From the NCBI RefSeq assembly GCF_900129655.1, contig NZ_FQWK01000002.1, forward strand, positions 372,001 to 436,000: 64,000 nucleotides of DNA. Reading direction: 5' to 3'. This DNA is from Bacteroides clarus YIT 12056 (lineage in GTDB: Bacteria; Bacteroidota; Bacteroidia; Bacteroidales; Bacteroidaceae). The notes under the pieces were generated by a model. It had not been told where the DNA came from and did not search any database. It saw only the letters and a list, made by a program, of their open reading frames with translations. Made by a program: the position numbers and the translations under genes. Below, piece by piece: positions 10,013 to 17,302 of the stretch. Positions within the stretch are counted from its first letter, which is position 1, and each line of letters starts with the position of its first letter.

Positions 10013-10573
10013 ATGATATATAGATTTACTCTCATCTCCGATGAAGTAGATGACTTCATCAGAGAAATACAAATCGACCCGGAAGCTACGTTCTATGACT
10101 TCCACGAAGCTATCCTGAAATCAGCGGGTTATACCAACGACCAGATGACCTCTTTCTTCATCTGCGACGACGATTGGGAAAAGGAAAAGGAAGTAACCCT
10201 CGAAGAGATGGATGACAATCCGGAAATAGACAGTTGGGTGATGAAAGAAACCCTGGTCAGCGAATTGGTAGAAGACGAAAAGCAGAAACTTCTGTATGTA
10301 TTCGACTACATGACGGAACGTTGTTTCTTCATCGAGCTCTCCGAAATCATCACCGGCAAGAATATGACCGGAGCGAAATGCACCAAGAAAGCCGGGGAAG
10401 CTCCCAAACAAACCATTGACTTTGAAGAAATGGCGGCTGCCGGCGGTTCGCTCGACCTGGACGAAAGCTTCTACGGCGACCAGGACTTCGACATGGAAGA
10501 CTTCGACAAAGAAGGCTTCGGCGGCCTGGACGAAGGTTCCGCCGATATTCCTTACGAAGAAGACAAATTCTGA
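10013..10573 (+). CDS. Plasmid pRiA4b ORF-3-like protein
   Basis: 186 residues. The first 110 residues (start MIYRFTLISDEVDDF, then ATFYDFHEAIL and FFICDDDWEKEKEV) match the pRiA4b ORF-3 family, a small alpha/beta domain found beside many unrelated genes and of unknown function. The last 50 residues are strongly acidic (repeated DED, EDFD and GDQDFDME), an extension that is probably disordered. It is tightly linked to lpxA (12 bp), so it is expressed with lipid A genes. No transposase accompanies it here. Confidence 0.8.
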   Translation: MIYRFTLISDEVDDFIREIQIDPEATFYDFHEAILKSAGYTNDQMTSFFICDDDWEKEKEVTLEEMDDNPEIDSWVMKETLVSELVEDEKQKLLYVFDYMTERCFFIELSEIITGKNMTGAKCTKKAGEAPKQTIDFEEMAAAGGSLDLDESFYGDQDFDMEDFDKEGFGGLDEGSADIPYEEDKF

Positions 10574-10581
10574 TAAACCGG

Positions 10582-10670
10582 TTCGGGCGAATAACAATTT
10601 GCTCCAATGATACTGAAATATCCTACGAGGATACATTCGTATCAAAGGATGCAACTGTTCTTCGCCCGAA
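10582..10670. repeat. Nested inverted repeats between the ORF-3-like gene and miaA
   Basis: An outer 10-bp perfect inverted repeat, TTCGGGCGAA (10582-10591) and TTCGCCCGAA (10661-10670), encloses inner pairs ATCCT/AGGAT and GATAC-ATTC-GTATC. The RNA could fold as a long multi-part hairpin. A T-rich run (TTATTTTATT) follows, so it may work as a terminator, an mRNA-processing site or a leader for miaA. Confidence 0.55.
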
Positions 10671-10688
10671 TTATTTTATTGCGACCTC

Positions 10689-11588
10689 ATGAAAACATTG
10701 ATAGTACTTATAGGCCCTACGGGAGTAGGCAAGACAGAACTCAGCCTCCGACTGGCGGAGCATTTCCGGACGTGCATCGTTTCCGCCGATTCACGGCAAC
10801 TTTACGCCGACCTGAAAATCGGTACGGCCGCCCCTACCCCGGAACAATTGCAACGGGTACGGCATTACTTCGTCGGCACCCTGCAACTGACCGACTATTA
10901 CAGCGCCGCCCAATATGAAGCCGAAGTACTGCAACTTCTTGAGCAACTCTATACCCGGCACGAAGTCGTACTCCTGACCGGCGGTTCCATGATGTACGTG
11001 GATGCCGTATGCAAAGGCATTGACGACATCCCTACCGTAGATGCCGAAACCCGGCAATCGATGTTACACAAATACGAAACAGAAGGCTTGGAAAACCTTT
11101 GCGCCGAACTGAAACTGCTGGATCCGGAGTATTACAAAATAGTGGATTTAAAGAACCATAAACGAGTAATCCACGCCCTGGAAATCTGTTATATGACAGG
11201 AAAGACCTATACCTCTTTCCGCACGCGGCAAAAAAAGGAACGCCCCTTCCGTATCATTAAAATAGGGCTCACCCGTGACCGTGAAGAATTGTACAACCGT
11301 ATCAACCGGCGCGTAGAGCAGATGATAACGGACGGACTTGTAGAAGAAGCCCGCAGCGTCTACCCTCACCGCGCGCTCAACTCACTGAACACCGTAGGCT
11401 ATAAGGAAATCTTCAACTACCTCGACGGAGAATGGACACTGCCTTTCGCCATTGAGAAAATTCAGCAGAACTCACGCATCTACTCCCGTAAGCAGATGAC
11501 ATGGTTCAAGCGGGACGAAGAAATACGCTGGTTTCATCCGGAACAAGAAACGGAGATACTTGCATACCTCCGTTCCCAACTGTCATAA
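10689..11588 (+). CDS. miaA: tRNA dimethylallyltransferase
   Basis: Transfers a dimethylallyl group to N6 of A37 in tRNAs that read codons starting with U, in the cytoplasm. 299 residues. The P-loop GPTGVGKT (residues 9-16), the DSRQLY motif (about 36-41) and the [13 protein letters not shown] segment near 100 are all typical. The C-terminal part contains the NTVGYKE motif and the K-Q-M-TWFKRD segment that binds tRNA. It follows the nested hairpin at 10582-10670 and converges on the GH3 gene. Confidence 0.96.
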   Translation: MKTLIVLIGPTGVGKTELSLRLAEHFRTCIVSADSRQLYADLKIGTAAPTPEQLQRVRHYFVGTLQLTDYYSAAQYEAEVLQLLEQLYTRHEVVLLTGGSMMYVDAVCKGIDDIPTVDAETRQSMLHKYETEGLENLCAELKLLDPEYYKIVDLKNHKRVIHALEICYMTGKTYTSFRTRQKKERPFRIIKIGLTRDREELYNRINRRVEQMITDGLVEEARSVYPHRALNSLNTVGYKEIFNYLDGEWTLPFAIEKIQQNSRIYSRKQMTWFKRDEEIRWFHPEQETEILAYLRSQLS

Positions 11589-11650
11589 GTCCGCCCGCCA
11601 ATCGGCGCAGACCGCAGAATCTTTCCCGCGCCTTTACCATCCGGCTATCG

Positions 11651-14062
11651 TCAAGGCAAAGCCGTGATTGTCTTTTTCAGCCTTATATCCTGGCTGGATG
11701 CACCTATCATAACCTCAAACTCGCCCGGCTCCACCGTCCAGTTCATATTGCGGTCCAGTATCTGCAAGTCCTCCGGCTTCAAAGAGAAAGTTACCTGTCT
11801 GGTTTCACCCGGTTTCAAGGATACCCTCTCAAAGCCACGCAGTTGCGAATCGTAAGTAATGACGCTGCTCACCTTATCGCGCACATACAGCTGCACCACC
11901 TCGTCGCCCGCGCGCTTTCCCGTATTCGTAACGTTGACTTTAACCGTATATTCCCCTTGCGTACGCTGCCGCAACGGAGATACTTCCAAATCGGAATAGG
12001 CAAACGTCGTATAGCTCAGGCCGAAACCGAACGGGTACAGCTCACCGATGACACGTGTCGCGCCCGAACCGTTGGGACCGGATTTCGGCTGGCTGCCATG
12101 CGAACCGGGTTTGAAAGGGAAGTTCAGCTCTATCTGTCCCACACTCTTCGGGAAAGTCACCGTCAGCTTGCCGCCCGGATTATGCTCGCCAAACAAAGTC
12201 TCCGCAATCACCGTTCCTCCCTGACAACCGGGGAACCACGACTCCAAGATGGCGGGAATATAAGCATTCGCCCAATTGACGGTGAGCGGCTGGCCGTTTA
12301 TCAACACCAGTATCACCGGCTTTCCCGTCGCATGCAATGCCTCAAGCAATTGCTGCTGGCGTCCCGGCAAGTCGAGCGAAGTACGCGAACGGCTTTCCCC
12401 CGTACGATACTCGTCCTCACCCAGCACGGCAATGACTACGTCGCTTTCACCGGCTTTCGCCACCGCCTCGGCGATGCCTCGCTTTTCCCGCTCATTCATG
12501 GGTACGGGCAATATCTCCGTGGCCGGCCAGCCAGCGTCCACAATATCACAACCTTTGGCATAATCCACTTCGGCAACGCCTTGCAGATAAGCGCGCAGGC
12601 CGGCCAGCACAGTAACCGTCTCCAGTCCGTTAGGGCCGTAACGGCTGGTCATGAAATTATCCTCATCAGCCAACGGACCTGTCACCAGCACTTTCTTTAT
12701 CCGCTGTTTATCCAGCGGAAGAATATTATTCTCATTTTTCAGAAGCACGAGAGCCTGTTGCTGCATCTCCTTCACAAAATCCATATTCCGGTCTGCCCCG
12801 CCTACGTTATCGGCGGCTCCCGTATCGGTCACATAAGGCCGGTCGAACAGTCCCAAACGGAATTTCACCCGCAGCACTTCCGACACACGCTTGTCTATCG
12901 TAGCCATTGAAATCTTCTTTTCTTCCAGCAACCGGCGGATGGGCAGAATAAAATCGGAAGGCGGAGTAAAGTGGGTGCGCACATTCAAACCAGCTTCCAG
13001 CACCTGACGTACCGCCTCATCATAAGTATCCGCCACATGATGCTTGGACTCTACAAACTCCACGGCCTGGCTGTCGCTCACCACATATCCGTCGAAACCG
13101 TATTCCTCGCGCAGCAACTCTGTCAGAAAATAATAGCTGGCGGACACGGGCACACCGTCCCAATCGTTATAGCTGCTCATCACTCCCATAGGATGCGAGT
13201 TCTGAATAACTTTCTTAAAAGGATACAGGAAAAGTTCGTGCAACTCACGCGGAGCAACGTGCGGGTCGGTACGGCAATGCCCGTCACGACCGCCTTTGGG
13301 GACGCTGTAAACCGCATAATGCTTCAAGGTGGCGGCTACCCCCTGCGACTGAATACCGTTCACCATTTCCGTTCCCAGAGCCGCTATCAGAAAAGGTTCT
13401 TCTCCATAACACTCCAATGTACGTCCCCAACGCGGATCGCGTACTACATCCAGTATGGGAGCGTACACATTGGTGTATCCCAACGCTTTCGCCTCCTGCC
13501 CGGCGATGACGCCGGCACGACGTACAAGCTCTTTGTTCCAGGTACTTCCGATTGCGATAGGGGCCGGCAACGGAGTGGCTTTGGTGTGGTTCAGTCCGTG
13601 AATACCCTCATTCGTGAAGTCAACGGGAATCCCCAAACGGGTTTCCTCCACAAACCAGCGTTGCACGGTATTGACAGCCTCGGCATGGTTGCTGAAAGGA
13701 TACAATAAATCGGGAACCAGCGCGGACTTCTTTCCCACGCCATTCAGCATCTCATCGATATTCGCGATGCCGTCTTTCCATATTTCATTTTTCCAGCCGG
13801 CAACGGGCAGGGAGTCCTTTAGTACGCGCCCGTAGCCGTAAAGGGTTGCCAACTGGCAGGTTTTCTCCTCCACAGACATTTGGGAGAGCAGGTCGGCCAC
13901 CCGCTTTTCAACAGGTTGGGAAGGGTCTTCGTAAATATCCTTCACCCCGTTCTTGTTGAAATCGATCCAACCTTTCCGATACATTTTCTTGTTTTGCGCC
14001 TGCACATTGCCGACGAGTCCCAGACACAGGACGGAAATACCGATAATCAGTTTGTGTTTCAT
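11651..14062 (-). CDS. bglX: Beta-glucosidase, glycoside hydrolase family 3 (BglX-like)
   Basis: 803 residues from the ATG at 14062. A codon 12 bp upstream also fits, but the signal peptide (MKHKLIIGISVLCLGLVGNVQAQ) starts here. The protein is periplasmic or secreted. GH3 N-domain with the nucleophile Asp in GYVVSDSQAVEF (about residue 320), C-domain with the acid/base region, and a fibronectin-III-like tail (about 690-795, ending VMIGASSQDIRL). It would release glucose or related sugars from beta-linked oligosaccharides. It starts 21 bp after the stop of the amidase gene, so both are probably one operon. Confidence 0.93.
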   Translation of the reverse strand: MKHKLIIGISVLCLGLVGNVQAQNKKMYRKGWIDFNKNGVKDIYEDPSQPVEKRVADLLSQMSVEEKTCQLATLYGYGRVLKDSLPVAGWKNEIWKDGIANIDEMLNGVGKKSALVPDLLYPFSNHAEAVNTVQRWFVEETRLGIPVDFTNEGIHGLNHTKATPLPAPIAIGSTWNKELVRRAGVIAGQEAKALGYTNVYAPILDVVRDPRWGRTLECYGEEPFLIAALGTEMVNGIQSQGVAATLKHYAVYSVPKGGRDGHCRTDPHVAPRELHELFLYPFKKVIQNSHPMGVMSSYNDWDGVPVSASYYFLTELLREEYGFDGYVVSDSQAVEFVESKHHVADTYDEAVRQVLEAGLNVRTHFTPPSDFILPIRRLLEEKKISMATIDKRVSEVLRVKFRLGLFDRPYVTDTGAADNVGGADRNMDFVKEMQQQALVLLKNENNILPLDKQRIKKVLVTGPLADEDNFMTSRYGPNGLETVTVLAGLRAYLQGVAEVDYAKGCDIVDAGWPATEILPVPMNEREKRGIAEAVAKAGESDVVIAVLGEDEYRTGESRSRTSLDLPGRQQQLLEALHATGKPVILVLINGQPLTVNWANAYIPAILESWFPGCQGGTVIAETLFGEHNPGGKLTVTFPKSVGQIELNFPFKPGSHGSQPKSGPNGSGATRVIGELYPFGFGLSYTTFAYSDLEVSPLRQRTQGEYTVKVNVTNTGKRAGDEVVQLYVRDKVSSVITYDSQLRGFERVSLKPGETRQVTFSLKPEDLQILDRNMNWTVEPGEFEVMIGASSQDIRLKKTITALP

Positions 14063-14083
14063 GTATAAAATCAATATAAATAA

Positions 14084-15322
14084 TTAAAGTTCGAATAATT
14101 CCGCATACCGGGTTTCAACAAAGGCATCCAGCTCATTGTAGAGCGACCGCATCGCTTTCATATCCGCCCTGCCTCTCTTGCGCCATTCTTTCAACACCGT
14201 CCCGGCACGCCGGAACACCTCATCCTCCACCGGAGCCAGCAACTGCATATATCCGTTCTTATCGGCATTGTAAAGCCTTTCCCAATTCATATAGCGGTCG
14301 CTGCCCATACCTTGCCCGTAAGAGAAAACATCTCCCGCCAGTATCACCGACCAATTGCCCAAAGGAGATACTTTCTCCGCTTCGTCGCGGAGCAGAAGCC
14401 TCGGCAAAGCCTTATCCGCCCCTTTCACCCAGACGGGCATTGCCACTCCGGTGGGCGGATACCCCAGGACAGTCCACATCGTAGTGAGCTCGGGACGTTC
14501 ACCCTTTTTCACTCCCTGCACCACAACCGAGCTGGCCGTACTGCCGCGCGCAATGAAATCCTGGTCTACAAACCACCCCGTTGTCTTAGGACGGTTGAAA
14601 TCCCCGCTTTTCAGGTCGATTCCCAAAAGCGGATTGGCGAAAGAGCGGGAAAGTTCCCTGAATATCCATTGCGGCGTAATCTGTCCCGTAGCCGAAGCCG
14701 GCATCAGCAGCTTATCCTCCTGCATGAAGCGGACATAGCCCGCCCCCTCGTTCACCTTGCCTGAGAAAGAGAAGTTGGTACGTGCAATATACCCGCAAGG
14801 CGCATCCTTAGGGTCGTTGGCATCGTACATCACATACTTATGATAATCCACCTCGAACATGGCGGCACCCCCTTCGGCATCAATTACACCGAAGTTAGCT
14901 TCTATCAGGCTGGGCTTGGACAGCGTATCGAGAAATTGACGGAAATCCTTCACCGTAGCGCACACTTCCAACGCACGCCGCATTACCCGTCCGTTGGCCT
15001 CTCCACGCTCCTCGCCGGGTTTCACCTCGACCAAGTTATAAGACTGCGTATTCATAACGGAGAACCCCGCGGCGTTCGTACCTATCCACACATCCGTCGG
15101 ATTATCTTCCACACTGTTGACAACGGCTACAAACGGATAGCGCCCGCCGGAGAAATATCTCACGCTGTTTTGCGGAAAGTCCGTATCGCGGTTCTTCCAC
15201 AGCAAGGGGCGTCCGTCGGGAGTAACCTTGCCGGAGATTACGGCAGATGTACAGGCGGAAAGCGGTCCGGCGCTTCCCAAAGATATAACGACAGCAATCA
15301 GAGCGAATAAAGTCCGTTTCAT
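14084..15322 (-). CDS. Secreted Ntn-type linear amide hydrolase (choloylglycine hydrolase / C45-like)
   Basis: 412 residues. A signal peptide ends just before Cys24 (PLSA-CTSAVISG). The Cys becomes the N-terminal nucleophile of the Ntn fold, as in bile salt hydrolases and C45 acyltransferases. DGRPLLWKNRD (about 36-46) supplies the conserved Arg and Asp. WIGTNAAGFSVMNT near 83 and ANFGVIDAEGGAAMFEVD near 150 fit the family. The substrate could be conjugated bile salts or N-acyl amino acids; the sequence does not decide. LSAC also reads as a lipobox, which would compete with catalytic use of the Cys. A TATCTTTG -7 element lies on the minus strand at 15351-15358. Confidence 0.8.
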   Translation of the reverse strand: MKRTLFALIAVVISLGSAGPLSACTSAVISGKVTPDGRPLLWKNRDTDFPQNSVRYFSGGRYPFVAVVNSVEDNPTDVWIGTNAAGFSVMNTQSYNLVEVKPGEERGEANGRVMRRALEVCATVKDFRQFLDTLSKPSLIEANFGVIDAEGGAAMFEVDYHKYVMYDANDPKDAPCGYIARTNFSFSGKVNEGAGYVRFMQEDKLLMPASATGQITPQWIFRELSRSFANPLLGIDLKSGDFNRPKTTGWFVDQDFIARGSTASSVVVQGVKKGERPELTTMWTVLGYPPTGVAMPVWVKGADKALPRLLLRDEAEKVSPLGNWSVILAGDVFSYGQGMGSDRYMNWERLYNADKNGYMQLLAPVEDEVFRRAGTVLKEWRKRGRADMKAMRSLYNELDAFVETRYAELFEL

Positions 15323-15350
15323 AGCAAAGAAGTTTTACCGTTAGTTTCGA

Positions 15351-15358
15351 CAAAGATA
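15351..15358 (-). promoter_or_regulatory. -7 element for the amidase/GH3 operon
   Basis: CAAAGATA on the plus strand reads TATCTTTG on the minus strand, 28 bp upstream of the amidase start. No good -33 element is seen at the usual spacing. Confidence 0.5.
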
Positions 15359-15412
15359 AAAAATCAATCCGGATTAGTACGCCATACCGTTCAAAATACC
15401 TACAAATAGCGA

Positions 15413-15443
15413 TTGCAGTTCTCGAAGAAAAGCCGTTACTTTG
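15413..15443 (+). promoter_or_regulatory. Possible promoter for the hemerythrin/LuxR pair
   Basis: TTG at 15413-15415, a 20-bp spacer and TTACTTTG at 15436-15443, one mismatch from TAnnTTTG. It is 35 bp upstream of the ATG at 15479 and back to back with the amidase promoter. Confidence 0.45.
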
Positions 15444-15478
15444 CGCCCGAAACATAGAGTAGAAAGGAATAACTTACA

Positions 15479-16183
15479 ATGAATGAACAACATAAATACC
15501 GGGCAACGGACAAGATGAGCGACCTCATCTGCGATAACTACTCCTTATTAATGGTGATGAGCCGCTTCGGTTTGTCGCTTGGATTCGGAGACAAGAGCGT
15601 AAAGGACGTCTGTGAAGCCCAGAATGTAGACTACCGCACTTTTCTCGCCGTAGCCAATTTCATCAGCGAGGAGCAATACTCTTACAGCGCGGATGATGAT
15701 TCATTCTCTATTCCGGCGCTTATGGATTATCTGAAACGCGCGCACGCCTACTTTCTCGACTTCAACCTGCCTGCCATGCGCCGCAAACTGATAGAGGCCA
15801 TAGACTGCTCCAGAGATAATGACGTGGCCTACCTCATCCTCAAATTCTTTGACGAATACGCCAAAGAAGTGCGCCGCCACATGGAATACGAAAACGAGGC
15901 CGTCTTTACGTACGTAGAGCAATTGCTGCAAGGCAGGCTGTCCGACGAATACAACATCGCCACTTTTGCCAGCAAGCACAACCAGATAGACACCAAACTG
16001 AAAGAACTGAAAAATATCATCATCAAGTACTATCCGGAAAAAGAAAACAATAATCTTCTGAACGCCGTCCTGTTCGACATCTTCAACTGTGAACAAGACC
16101 TCGCGTCACATTGCCAGGTAGAAGACTATATGTTTGTTCCCGCCGTAGCACAAATAGAAAAAAGACTGAAAGATGAACAATAA
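15479..16183 (+). CDS. Hemerythrin-like di-iron protein
   Basis: 234 residues, cytoplasmic. The C-terminal 150 residues carry a full hemerythrin ligand pattern: H89, H134-x3-E138 (HMEYE), H167 (SKHNQ) and H211 followed by E215/D216 (HCQVED). Residues 1-70 resemble the small N-terminal domain of RIC/ScdA-type iron-sulphur repair proteins (VKDVCEAQNVDYRTFLAV) but lack its paired Cys. Di-iron hemerythrin domains bind O2 or NO or hold iron. The stop overlaps the start of the LuxR-type regulator by 11 bp, so the two are translationally coupled and probably act together, for example as a redox or NO sensor pair. Confidence 0.82.
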   Translation: MNEQHKYRATDKMSDLICDNYSLLMVMSRFGLSLGFGDKSVKDVCEAQNVDYRTFLAVANFISEEQYSYSADDDSFSIPALMDYLKRAHAYFLDFNLPAMRRKLIEAIDCSRDNDVAYLILKFFDEYAKEVRRHMEYENEAVFTYVEQLLQGRLSDEYNIATFASKHNQIDTKLKELKNIIIKYYPEKENNNLLNAVLFDIFNCEQDLASHCQVEDYMFVPAVAQIEKRLKDEQ

Positions 16184-16787
16184 TATTTCTTTGAAAATAG
16201 TTGTTGCGGAAACTTCGGTCATTGTACGAAGTGGTCTTGCGGCAGTACTCAAACGCATTCCCAACCTGAACGCGCACCCCATCGAGGTGTCGTCACCGGA
16301 AGCATTGCAGAACTATATCCATCTGCACACTCCCGACATTGTAATCGTAAATCCGACTTTCGGCGGCTGGTTCGACCTGCCTTCCTTCAAGACAGACCAT
16401 ACCAGAAACAGCATCAAATACATCGCATTGGTATGTTCCGTCATCGACAACAACGCTCTGAAAGAGTATGACGAAAGCATCGCCATCTGTGACGATATCG
16501 AAGTAATCACCGCAAAAATCAACCGCCTTCTCCATACCGAAGAGGAAGATGAAAAAGACAGCGAACAGGAAACGCTCAGCCAACGCGAAAAGGAAATCAT
16601 CACTTGCGTCGTAAAAGGAATGACCAACAAGGCGATTGCCGACAAACTGTATCTGTCCATCCATACCGTCATTACCCACCGCCGCAACATTGCGCGCAAA
16701 CTGCAAATACACTCTCCCGCAGGCCTCACCATCTACGCCATTGTGAACAAGCTGGTGGAACTGAGCGATATTAAAGACACCTTATAA
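16173..16787 (+). CDS. LuxR-type regulator with degenerate receiver domain
   Basis: 204 residues. Residues 7-120 have the shape of a response-regulator receiver, but the phospho-acceptor position is Asn60 (PDIVIVNPT, normally D-x4-D), so ordinary phosphorylation is unlikely. Residues about 133-195 are a LuxR/NarL helix-turn-helix (LSQREKEIITCVVKGMTNKAIA, then SIHTVITHRRNIARKL). An acidic linker joins them. The gene overlaps the hemerythrin-like gene by 11 bp, which suggests that the di-iron protein, rather than a kinase, provides the signal. No sensor kinase lies nearby. Confidence 0.85.
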   Translation: MNNNISLKIVVAETSVIVRSGLAAVLKRIPNLNAHPIEVSSPEALQNYIHLHTPDIVIVNPTFGGWFDLPSFKTDHTRNSIKYIALVCSVIDNNALKEYDESIAICDDIEVITAKINRLLHTEEEDEKDSEQETLSQREKEIITCVVKGMTNKAIADKLYLSIHTVITHRRNIARKLQIHSPAGLTIYAIVNKLVELSDIKDTL

Positions 16788-16891
16788 ATTCCCTGTCAAC
16801 CTTTCTTCCGTACAACCTGCCGCGAAAGAAGAACCCCGAGTCCCTTTCCAACCCCGTCTTCCCCCAGGAGAAAAGCATGCCGGCCTGCCGA

Positions 16892-16996
16892 CCGAGCTTC
16901 ATCTCCAGCCTAAAGATACATATCTTCAGCGTAGAGATACGCATCTTTACCCTGAAGATGTACATCTTTAAGCTGAAGATAAAGCTTATTCCGTAC
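16892..16996. repeat. 21-bp tandem array of dyad-symmetric units
   Basis: Four units start at 16913, 16934, 16955 and 16976, exactly 21 bp apart, with a more diverged fifth at 16892. Cores are AAGATACATATCTT, GAGATACGCATCTT, AAGATGTACATCTT (a perfect 14-bp palindrome) and AAGATAAAGCTTAT, joined by short CAGC, CCTG and AGCTG-like spacers. The period equals two turns of B-DNA. It could be an array of protein-binding sites or a chain of small RNA hairpins. Confidence 0.75.
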
Positions 16997-17099
16997 CTTA
17001 GCACCCTTTCCCGGGCAACTCCGGCCGTTTTGGCAAGCACCCCTGACGGCCTTCTCCCTATCTTCACTCCGGCAGGTATCTCCGCTTCGTCCGCCATAA

Positions 17100-17202
17100 A
17101 GCAAATCCCCGCTTCACGATATCACATCGGAAAGCGGGGATCCTTTTATCTTCATAAAAGTGGTTACGTAATTATGACTAACTAATTCATTCTTTAAATC
17201 TG
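17100..17202 (-). ncRNA. Candidate small RNA
   Basis: A minus-strand promoter (TTG at 17237-17239, 20-bp spacer, TATCTTTG at 17209-17216) would start an RNA near 17202. About 100 nt downstream lie two adjacent hairpins, CTTTTAT/ATAAAAG (17143-17160) and the GC-rich stem at 17105-17141. No reading frame is associated with it. Existence of the transcript is inferred only. Confidence 0.35.
17105..17141. terminator. Hairpin, probably a two-way terminator
   Basis: ATCCCCGCTT (17105-17114) pairs with AAGCGGGGAT (17132-17141) across a 17-base loop. On the plus strand it is followed by CCTTTTATCTT, on the minus strand by TTGCTTT. It could end the LuxR transcript or a short minus-strand RNA. Confidence 0.6.
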
Positions 17203-17208
17203 ATGTTG

Positions 17209-17239
17209 CAAAGATACGGCATCGCGCCCAATGCCGCAA
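17209..17239 (-). promoter_or_regulatory. Orphan minus-strand promoter downstream of ccsBA
   Basis: The plus-strand CAAAGATA at 17209-17216 reads TATCTTTG on the minus strand, with TTG 20 bp upstream at 17237-17239. It points away from ccsBA into the non-coding region. Confidence 0.5.
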
Positions 17240-17302
17240 TCACCCGATATAGGTATAATAAAGAACGCCAGTCATTATAAATAGGTAACACCATCGTTTC
17301 AA

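Larger units (their letters stand above)
16788..17302. other. Non-coding region between the LuxR gene and ccsBA
   Basis: 515 bp between two convergent genes. It holds the 21-bp array, a strong hairpin at 17105-17141, a second hairpin at 17143-17160 and a minus-strand promoter near 17209-17239. Short open frames cross the array on both strands (about 100 codons each), but they consist largely of the 7-residue reading of the 21-bp repeat and lack any recognisable protein feature, so they are not called as genes. Confidence 0.6.

Noticed and set aside
10013..10573. ORF-3-like gene as sign of a mobile element
   Set aside because: The family name refers to a plasmid, but the gene sits tightly in the lpx cluster, with no transposase, resolvase or terminal repeats.
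11501..13708. Long plus-strand reading frames opposite the GH3 gene (469 and 245 codons)
   Set aside because: They are complementary to a clear GH3 gene, have no recognisable domains and arise from its codon use.
16771..17185. Frames of about 100 codons on both strands across the 21-bp array
   Set aside because: Their middle part is only the 7-residue reading of the DNA repeat, and neither has a fitting start region or known domain. They may deserve a check by proteomics.
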